From the NCBI GenBank assembly GCA_018818885.1, contig JAHIRB010000038.1, positions 1 to 39,434 of the forward strand: a DNA stretch of 39,434 bases. Reading direction: 5' to 3'. The stretch is from Patescibacteria group bacterium. GTDB taxonomy: Bacteria > Patescibacteriota > Patescibacteriia > Buchananbacterales > SURF-54. A program made the translations under genes and the position numbers. This document shows, piece after piece, positions 1-9,400 of the stretch. A model generated the notes under the pieces. The model worked only from the letters and a program-made list of their open reading frames with translations. It was not told the DNA's origin and did not search any database. Every line of letters begins with the position of its first letter. The stretch's first letter is position 1.

Positions 1-3000
1 ACAACAATATGTACCACAGATTCCTGTGATTCAGTATTAGGTTGTCAAAATGATCCTGTCGCAGCAGGCACAACCTGCGAAGATGACAGTAACGCCTGTA
101 CAGATGATGAGTGTAATGCCACAGGTACATGTTTACATAGTGTAATAAGTTATGATAATGGGGAATATTGCGATGGTACAGAAACTTGCGATATTGTATT
201 GGGCTATCAAAGCGGAACACCCCCAACTTGTACAGATGATACTGCAACAGAATGTATTAATGAATCTTTATGTAATGAAACAACTGACGCCTGCGGTCAA
301 AATATTGCTGATACAACTTTGTGTTACGAAAATATTTGTATAGAAAATCAGTCATGCTTAGCAGGTATTTGCCAGGGTGGAACTGTTGTAACAACAGAAA
401 CAGATTGCGAGGATGGCGTAGACAACGATTGCGACGGCACTTGTGATATCGCTGGATGTATGGCCCTACCAGCAGATGAAGACTGTTGTGGCTGCGGATC
501 ATATTGTCCATTAGTACCAAGCGCAGCAAACCAATACGATTATTATATCTTTGACAACTATGTCGCTTATCGTGAACAAATTGGATCTTACCAAGTGTTT
601 TTATATAATTTTACTACTCAAACTTCTATACAATTAACAGGTGCTGGCGCAACCGCTTCTAACGCTCCTGCCGGAGGATTGGCTCGTGAATTAATTATGT
701 ATGCTGATTCTAATTTTTCTTATGTTTTATATTATTACGATAATGGTGATGGTAATGATTTGTATTTATATAATATAAATAGTAGTGATTTAACTCCTAA
801 CAACACATACCAGATAACAACCAGTGGTGTTGCATTAGATTCTCATGCTAACGATTTATCTATAGCTGCCTATGCTAATAGAATTGTATGGGAACAGGTT
901 GATAATAACCTTTATTATTTAGATCTAAATGATATTACCAGTGATAATTTACAACTTACTAGTGGAGAGCTAAATCGTGGTCCTATTTTATACGCGGATA
1001 CATTAATATGGAGACAAGCTTCGGGTGTAGCAGGAATTTACAGACGTGACCTTAATTTATTGCCAGCTGATAACATTACTTTTATATTTAATCCAGGTTT
1101 CACCCATTATTTAGGAGGTTTGTACGGCAATAATTTAGTTTATTTTAGGAGTACTGTAAATGATGTTTATTGGTGCGATATTACTGGTTGTATTAATAAT
1201 TTAGTTGATGATTCTGATACTCAAGCTAGGCCACATGTATATGGTAATACATTGGTCTGGGAGAACAGTGAATCTGGTAGCCAGGATATTAGATATTTTG
1301 AAATTGGTGGGTCAAACGGGCCGGTTGCAGCTAGTACTGCCACCGAATCGCATCCAATTATATATGGAGATCATGTTGTATATCGAAATGCATCAGGTGG
1401 TTTTTATCAACTTTATCATCACCAATTTTCTCCTTCATGCGGTGCAGTCTGCATTGATTTAGATTTTGATGGCTGGGGCTATGGCTGTGCTGGGCAGGAA
1501 TTTGATTGCAACGATACCCCTATTGATGGTTTTAATATTCATCCAGGTGTCACCGAAGTTTTTAACGGCAAAGATGACAATTGTGATGGCCAAATTGATG
1601 AAGGCTTCCAATCAATAACACAATGGTTTGATGAAGATGGTGATGGTTATGGCAATGAACAAATTACAGATTTTTATGTACATTCTATGCATGTTGTCGG
1701 CGAGTGTACGAACGGAACCTTTTGCATAGAAGATAGTAATTGCGCTGGAATAGGAGATAATTTATGTCATATGATGAATGGAGATTGCGTAGATGATGAT
1801 CCATTAGTTAATCCAATGTCACCATATATTTATCCAGGTCAAGGGCAATACTGCGGTTGTCCAGCAACTGATCCAGGTGCAACAAACCCACAACCAGCAG
1901 AAGATACTATAGAATTTTGCTGGGATGGCTTAGATAATGATTGTAACGGATTAATTGATGAGGAAGAGGGCATAGTTTGTGAAATTGCCTGCGATGGTAC
2001 TGCAGATACAAACATTAATGGTACAGTATATCCAAACATCTCTACTAGCCATCTGCAAGCTGTAGCAAGTGCAGGAACTAATCAAATTAATGTAGCTGAT
2101 GCAAGTAGCTTTAGTGTAGGTGAAAAAATACTTATTGTTTATCATGATTTACCTCCACATCAAAATGAATACAATGTAATTGATTCAATATTAGATAATC
2201 AAATAACATTAGTAAGAAATCTAATTAATAATTACCCAGCTAGCGGTACTTCTGTTGTACAGGTAAGACAATATAATAATATTACTATCACAAGTACTGG
2301 CCGAATGCTGGCGCAACCTTATGATATGAGTATAGCAGAAGGTGGTGTACTTGCTGTTTGCGCAAATAATATAACGATTAATGGTGGTGGAATAATAAGT
2401 GCAAGTGAAACCGGTTTTCCAAGTGGCAATGCGTACACTGCTGGTTTTGGTTATGGCGGCGGTCTTACATCTGATCTTGGTTATGGCGGTGGCGGACATG
2501 GTGGTGCAGGCGGGTACGGCGGAGGTACTTTATTCACTGGTGGTTTAGCATATGGTGATAGATACAATCCAGTTACTCTTGGCTCTGGTGGCGCTACAAA
2601 AAATTTGGCTTGTTGTGCTAACCCTGGCGGTGGCATTATTATGCTAACAGTTAAAAATACTATAACTAATAACGGAACCATATCTGCTAATGGTGGGAAT
2701 GCACCTCCACCTTGTGATTTTCTATTATGGAACCAAGCATCTGCTGGTAGCTCAGGCGGTAGTATAAATATTTTATCAAATAATATAAATGGTTCAGGAG
2801 CAATAACAGCATATGGCGGAACTGGTGCAGATGGTGATCGCGATGGAGGAGGTGGCGGAGGCGGTAGAATATTAACAAAACAATGCAATTATGGTTTGAT
2901 TAACCCGCCATTAGCTACTGGTGGCGAAAGTATTGGTGGCGGCCCAGGTGGAGGAGAAGATGGTTTTGTTGGTACGGTTGAACCAATAACAATAACATGT

Positions 3001-3006
3001 GAATAA
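1..3006 (+). CDS. Large secreted Cys-rich/beta-propeller surface protein, 5' partial
   Basis: The frame is open from the first base, so the true start lies upstream; 1001 residues are visible. In order (visible numbering): a Cys-rich stretch (about 1-165) with a MopE-like acidic motif DNDCDG; about 175-470 a run of repeated strands of the type YGNTLVWENS and NLVYFRS, suggesting a TolB/WD40-like beta-propeller; further MopE-like motifs around 485-540 (KDDNCDGQIDEG) and 640-660 (GLDNDCNGLIDEE); finally a Gly-rich region (about 780-980) with GYGGGGHGGAGGYGGG. MopE-type motifs are known as putative metal-binding Cys/Asp repeats. No catalytic residues are recognised. It heads a same-strand series of surface proteins, so a role in attachment or a cell-surface layer is inferred from context only. 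Confidence 0.8.
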   Translation, partial: TTICTTDSCDSVLGCQNDPVAAGTTCEDDSNACTDDECNATGTCLHSVISYDNGEYCDGTETCDIVLGYQSGTPPTCTDDTATECINESLCNETTDACGQNIADTTLCYENICIENQSCLAGICQGGTVVTTETDCEDGVDNDCDGTCDIAGCMALPADEDCCGCGSYCPLVPSAANQYDYYIFDNYVAYREQIGSYQVFLYNFTTQTSIQLTGAGATASNAPAGGLARELIMYADSNFSYVLYYYDNGDGNDLYLYNINSSDLTPNNTYQITTSGVALDSHANDLSIAAYANRIVWEQVDNNLYYLDLNDITSDNLQLTSGELNRGPILYADTLIWRQASGVAGIYRRDLNLLPADNITFIFNPGFTHYLGGLYGNNLVYFRSTVNDVYWCDITGCINNLVDDSDTQARPHVYGNTLVWENSESGSQDIRYFEIGGSNGPVAASTATESHPIIYGDHVVYRNASGGFYQLYHHQFSPSCGAVCIDLDFDGWGYGCAGQEFDCNDTPIDGFNIHPGVTEVFNGKDDNCDGQIDEGFQSITQWFDEDGDGYGNEQITDFYVHSMHVVGECTNGTFCIEDSNCAGIGDNLCHMMNGDCVDDDPLVNPMSPYIYPGQGQYCGCPATDPGATNPQPAEDTIEFCWDGLDNDCNGLIDEEEGIVCEIACDGTADTNINGTVYPNISTSHLQAVASAGTNQINVADASSFSVGEKILIVYHDLPPHQNEYNVIDSILDNQITLVRNLINNYPASGTSVVQVRQYNNITITSTGRMLAQPYDMSIAEGGVLAVCANNITINGGGIISASETGFPSGNAYTAGFGYGGGLTSDLGYGGGGHGGAGGYGGGTLFTGGLAYGDRYNPVTLGSGGATKNLACCANPGGGIIMLTVKNTITNNGTISANGGNAPPPCDFLLWNQASAGSSGGSINILSNNINGSGAITAYGGTGADGDRDGGGGGGGRILTKQCNYGLINPPLATGGESIGGGPGGGEDGFVGTVEPITITCE

Positions 3007-3014
3007 AGCTTTTT

Positions 3015-3479
3015 ATGTCTAAAGACAAAACAAACAAATATATTAAAATTGCAATCATAATTATTGTAATAATTGTAGTTGTAACTATTGGTTATTTAAT
3101 CTATGACAGGTTAAATTCAAAACAAATTATTAATGAAAACAATCAAAATGTCTTAAATAATGTAGATACGGACAATGATCAATTATCAGATTCTGAAGAA
3201 ATCAAGCTAGGCACTAATCCTGAAAAAATAGATACAGATTTAGATAGACTTACTGATTTTGAAGAAGTTAAAACATATAAAACAGATCCACTTAAACACG
3301 ATAGCGATGGTGATCGTTTAAATGATTATGATGAAGTTAAAATATTAAAAACTGATCCGCTTAATACAGATACTGATGGTGATGGCATTTTAGATGGACA
3401 AGAAATAATTAGCCATTCTAATCCTTTAGGAGAAGGCAAGCTTGAAGGCAATCCTTTGAATCTTCCAATTCAACAATAA
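3015..3479 (+). CDS. Membrane-anchored protein with four TSP3/EF-hand-like Ca-binding repeats
   Basis: 154 residues. A short cytoplasmic tail is followed by one hydrophobic segment (about 11-30), an Asn-rich linker, and four acidic repeats starting near residues 51, 73, 96 and 119 (for example DTDGDGILDGQE), each of the DxDxDGxxDxxE type that binds calcium in thrombospondin type-3 and dockerin-like repeats. Repeats are about 22 residues apart and separated by a KTDP or GTNP turn. It lies 8 bp after the upstream giant protein and 1 bp before the next, so the three are probably co-transcribed. It resembles the products at 14783 and 15573. Likely a Ca-stabilised stalk or adaptor on the outer face; the function is unknown. 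Confidence 0.8.
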   Translation: MSKDKTNKYIKIAIIIIVIIVVVTIGYLIYDRLNSKQIINENNQNVLNNVDTDNDQLSDSEEIKLGTNPEKIDTDLDRLTDFEEVKTYKTDPLKHDSDGDRLNDYDEVKILKTDPLNTDTDGDGILDGQEIISHSNPLGEGKLEGNPLNLPIQQ

Positions 3480-3480
3480 A

Positions 3481-6400
3481 ATGAAAAAATATTTAATTAC
3501 AACTCTGCTACTAACTTCAGTAATAATTGGCGCATCTGCTTATGCGACAACTTATTTATTACAAGGTTGGACATATTTACCCAACAGCACTTGGGGTGCT
3601 TATTCTAATTTAAGAGTTTACGAAGATGATGGCACTGGTCCAGTTTTTATTACAGAATCCCCAAGAATTTATACTGTTAATCAGTGGGTTATGCAACAGT
3701 TGATTTTTTCAACTTCTAACCCAACATTTATTCCTTATTATGAAATCTTTTTTGGAAATGCTAGTCCAGGCGATGAATTATATGTCGACAATGTTTATTT
3801 TGGCGAAATATCTACAAATTGTTGTGGCAATAATGTAACAGAAGTTGGTGAAGATTGTGATGACGGCAATGTACTTTCTGGAGATTATTGTTCTGATATT
3901 TGTTTGAACGAAGGTGGCAGTTTTAATACACCATCTTGTGGCAATGGCATTGTAGAACGATATGGTAATCCAACTGACGAAGAATGTGATAACAGGGGGG
4001 AGCCAAACGGAAATGATTCAGATGGTTGTACAGACTGGTGTACATTTACTGGTAGTATTTATGGAATTTCTTTATGTGGTGATGGAATTATTGGTGTGGG
4101 GGAAGAATGCGATGACGGAGAATTTGCTACTGGAATCCCACCAGCAGCCGATGACGGTTGTACCTCAAGTTCACTTGATATATTTACACCGCCTTGCAGC
4201 GCACAACTTACTGAATACGATTGTAGTGTAACGCATGGGGAAAATTGTTACTGGGAATTTGGGGTTGGGCCATGTCGAGTACGTCCGTGTCGAAGGGTAA
4301 GTGCAGGGTTTCCATACGACGATCCAGAGGGAGATTTTGGAAATACAAATTATGGTCTTTCAATTTGTGGTAATGGCAGAAGAGAACCAGGCGAAGATTG
4401 TGATGATGGTAATAAGGCTTCTGGAGATGGATGTTATGGTACAGAAAATCCTGGAGTTAATCCGCCATGTACCAACGAAGGCTCTTTATACGAAACCCTG
4501 CCACCAAACATAGGTCCATACCAATTAGTTTTAACAGGCAATGGCAGTGCTCCAATAGATTTTACCTACATTCAAGCAGCTGCAGTTGATCCAATTAGTA
4601 ATTTTAGTGTTGCAGGAGAAGCATACTTAAAAGTTGTTAAACAAACTCCTCTTTTTCAAATAACTCAACATACTCCGCAAGATAACCAAACAGAAGTATG
4701 TATGGATCAACCTGTTGAACTCATAACCACACAGCAGATTCAAGAAACTGTACCTGGTTCGTATATACCAAAACTTTCTACTCGCTACGCCGCTTGCGTT
4801 GGTGGGGATAATCATGGTTTGCATTGCACTCTTCCAGCTGATTGTTCTACTGGCGGAGGAGTTTGTGTCTTAAACGATAACATTGTTGTTTACAAAATGA
4901 CTGGTTATTGTGACGGTGATTCAACTGTTATTTGTACAAGTTCCGCAGAGTGTGGCGCAGACACCTGTGATTATTTAGATCCAACTCGCAATCTGGCGTC
5001 TGATGGCATATTTGAATTTTCCGATAATTTAACCGCTCATTTTGTTCCGCCAGCCTTTGGGCATTGTAGTGGAAATGATGATTTAATTTGTGAAACTGAT
5101 ACTGATTGTACTGGCGTTGGCACATGCGAATCCTACAATAATTGGTGGTGGCCAAACGCGATTTACGAAGTTTATGTAAGTATTGCGCCAAGCACGGATT
5201 TAGTTTATTCAATCAATAATGAAATACTTAATTGTAGCAACGAAGATAGTGATAACGGCATGTGTGAATTTACTTTTACTACGTCAGATCATGTCTGCTA
5301 TGCACCAAGAGTGATAGAAATTATTCCACAAGACGGCCAAACAGTTTGTCGTAACGCATCAATCACAACAATATTTAACCAGGCCATGGACACAAATTCA
5401 ATTTTAGATGTCAATGCATCTGGTCAATACGAAAATTTTATATTAACAGAATGTCCTGGAGATGCAAGTACTTGTCCAGCAGTACCAAATCCAGCCAATA
5501 ATCTTATTAGTGACAAAGTATGCCAGGGAGGTGAAAACAATGGATTATTGTGTTTTAAAAATGATGATTGCGGTTTTGAAGGTACATGCAGAACAAACGG
5601 TATACAGTATTTACCTCATTCTGAATCTAGCGAAGTTAGAATAGGTGCATATAATTACGGGTACTGTGGTATCGCCAGCTCAAACTATGGTGCTATTTGC
5701 GAGGATAATACAGAATGTACTGGCTTTGATTGTCTTTCCATGGGCTTTTTAAACTATCTAGAAGAAAATAGATATTATCAAATGTATGTCAGGGGTGCAC
5801 CTTTAGGTTTGTTAAGTGAGTTTGGCATACCATTAGGTGATTACATGACATGTACAGGCGGTGCATCTAACGGACAGATTTGTGGTAATGATGATGATTG
5901 TGGTGCAGGTTCTTGCGACATAGTTGGTCCAGATGTAGTGTGGACATTTAGAACTAACGATAATTTTTGCCAATGCGATAAATTAGATATAGAAATTACT
6001 AGAGATTCAGACGAACCAATTCTTACCTATCGAGATTTTTACACTTGCGCTGGAGATTCATGCTCTGATGATGCAGCCAACGTAGCTAATCTACCAGACA
6101 TGTCGGGAAACCAGCATATCTATACAGCAACATGTTACGATACCTCGATTCCTAATCAAGAACCAACTCAAGTTACTGTTGATGAATATATTTGGCGGGA
6201 TTTAGATTACCAAAATGTCATTGTTATTAACGAAATTACACCACAAGGACCAAGCGCTTATGTTACACCATATTCAAAAGATGGTAATGCGTATGTAGAG
6301 GTAAAAGCAGTAACAAACATTGAGGGCTTTGGCCAAACATCTGCTACTTCGCAAGTAGATGTAACAGTCTTTATTTGCGAAAATCCATGGCCAACACTTG

Positions 6401-9400
6401 ATGAATTCCCATTTTCCGATCCACAAAGTATAAATTCTTCTTGCGATCAAATCCCAGCAGGTTCTTGTCCAGTCTTAAATTTTGATCTATTCTATTGCCG
6501 TGATAACGGGGGAGTTGGTCTTTCTGACGATTTGCCAGCGCTAGAAACAAACCCAATTGTCATTGGTGAACTTGGCACAAAACTTAAAGAGTATTTCTTC
6601 TTAAATAGAAGCAGAAGTCAGGGATTATTAGTTGATAGTCAGAATGGTGATGAGACGGTTGGAACTTATGGAGATTGTTTTGAATTTGACGAAACTGAAA
6701 GTTGGGCAGGTTGTTTAAGAGCTCCTGGTGCATTACCCAATGGCTCATCACTTGTCTATAGTTTTGATTTTCCATACGAGGGTGATTATCAATTAAATAT
6801 TTCTTCTTTAAATCAGTTTGATCCTAATGGATCTTCTAACTACCAACCACAAGATCTTTCAGCTTTTAATGTTTCTCATAATTTTAATGTCTATTTAACA
6901 CAACTGGGTGTAGAAAGTTACGTAGGCACAATAAATGCTCAAGCTACAGATCAAATAACAACAAATTCATTACAGCTTTTAGGAGTACAGCCAGTCAGTA
7001 GTGAGGTTAGAATTGAGTGGTTAGGGGAATGTTTTGGTGGAGATTTTCATGGCTATAGCTGTCAAGATGAATCCGTGTGTGATGCTGGGGTTGTTGATGG
7101 TACTTGCAGTGCATTTTACGAAGATCCCGATGCCTCTCCAAATACTGGTGATGAGTTTGATGCCAATCCATTTATTACCGAAGTAAGTATTGGATTTGGA
7201 GAACTTTTAGCCAATGATGCAATTGGTGTTAGAGTAATGCAAAATCCAAATAATTTAAATCCATATACTTGGTATATTTCTGGCATTACACCAGATGGCC
7301 AGGTTTGTTTTGAAGATGATGTAGCAGCACCAGTATCTTCGCAAAATTTAGAAGCTTATTGGCGGTTCGAAGAAGGTAGCGGCATAACTGCTACAGATTC
7401 TACGGGTAATAATAACGATGGAACGCTTCAAAACGGAGTTAACTGGGTAGAAGGCTTTAGTAGATTTTCTGCCAGCTTTGATAATGCTTCAAATCAATAT
7501 ATATCAGTTTCTCCAAGCGTTAGTTTAAACAACGTTAATACAGAAGTTACTTTAGCTGCTTGGGTAAATTTTGCAGATTTAAGTTCTGATCATACAATAT
7601 TTAATCGGAGCATGAATGGTGGCAACGATGCTCTATGGTTTGGTTTTACTCCAGATTGGGGCGGACGTTCAGGGTTAGGTTTTGTTTTAAACGATCAACA
7701 GCTATTATATGAATTTGATCCATCACCGCCAGCACCAGCAGAACCAGTAATTAGAACATCAATTTGGAACCACGTGGCAGCAACTTGGGATGGTAATTTT
7801 GTAAAAATATATTTAAATGGAGACGAAGTAGCCAGAAGTATCATAACTGATCCAGATATTGTTAATTTAACCACTGGTAATTTTTATATCGGTGCAGACA
7901 ATGCTGTCAGTAGCTTCTTTAATGGTGTTATTGATGAAGCTAGAGTTTATTCCCGGGCGTTGGCAGAAAACGAAGTTTCTCAATTAGCTTTAGTGAAACC
8001 TTGTAGGTTTAATGTTCCAAATAGAGGTACAGACATTACTACAGTAGATGGCTACCAGGCAGTACGAGACGGTAGAACCGTTTATGTCGGTGCAACCAAC
8101 TTAGCTTCTGGTACACTCTTTACAAATATTTATTTAATGTCGTATAACCAAGACGCTGCACCTCAGACAATAGAAATATTCAATCGCTTGATAAAAAATT
8201 GGAATTTCAATAATAATACAGATATTTTAAATGCTAGAGTGTGTTTTTTAACTCAAGAACCTTGCACCAATGATTTAGAATGTTCTTTAGAAGAAAATCC
8301 ATTAGCTCAAGATTCAGCACTGGTTGGTTTTTGGCCATTTGCAGAAGGTGATGGCGTGCGAGCAGCTGATTTTTCTGGAGAAAACAATAACGGTACTTTG
8401 CAACCATTGAGTTCAACAACAATGTGGACTTATGGCCGACAGAGTTACGGCTTACAACTTAATGGAAGTGATGAATACGTTTATGTTCCAAATAGCAATG
8501 ACCTAAGTGTAGGTTCTAACGAAAGCTTCACAGTTGCTTTGTGGGCAAATACTGGCGATAGAACATTAACACAATTTGAAGTACTGGCTCAAAAACGAAG
8601 TAACGTAGTAGCAGATGGTCTTCCAGGCTGGCATTTAGGTGTTAATGATACAACAGGGGAAGCTAATTTCAGTATTGATGATGGACCAAATAACCCTGCC
8701 ATATTAGGCACAAAAGATATGTCTGATGGCAACTGGCATTTTGTAGTGGGTGTACGAGATACTACCCTTGATGAACTAAGAATTTATGTTGATGGCCAAG
8801 AAGATAATCTAGCAGTAAGTGATACAACCACTGGTTCTTTAAGCAATTCACAGGATCTAAGGTTTGGTAGAAATTTCCAAGATGCCTCATTGGCTAATAT
8901 GTTTAATGGTAAGCTAGACGAAGTAATGATATTTAAACGAGCATTAAGTGAAGAAGAAATTCAAGCCATATTCTTTTCTGCTGGTGGCGGTATGTGCCGT
9001 TCAGACAAAGAAAAAATAATTAGAGACACCAAGCGTTACGGTGATATCAGAGATATAGAATTATTCTCTAAAGAATACCAAGTAATTAATGGCCGCTATC
9101 CAACACTAGATGCTGGAACATATGTAGCCAGAAATACTATTAGTGTTTGGCCTTCTTGGAGCCAAAATTTGCAATCACAACTGTCTCAAACTCAAATATA
9201 TAGCACAATTGGTCAGGGCATGCCTGTAGATCCCATCAATCGGATTATAGGATGTAGCGAACCATTTAATAGTACAACATGTTGGAACGAAACAAATTTG
9301 AGTTTTGCTTGTCCACTAGCTTCTTATGTTTATGTCTACTATACAGATTTAGATACTTATTTTGCCACAACATATTTTGAATATGGCGGAACAGGTACTT

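Noticed and set aside
2481..2888. Pro-rich 135-residue minus-strand ORF
   Set aside because: Antisense of the Gly-rich GGTGGC repeats; the Pro runs are a by-product.
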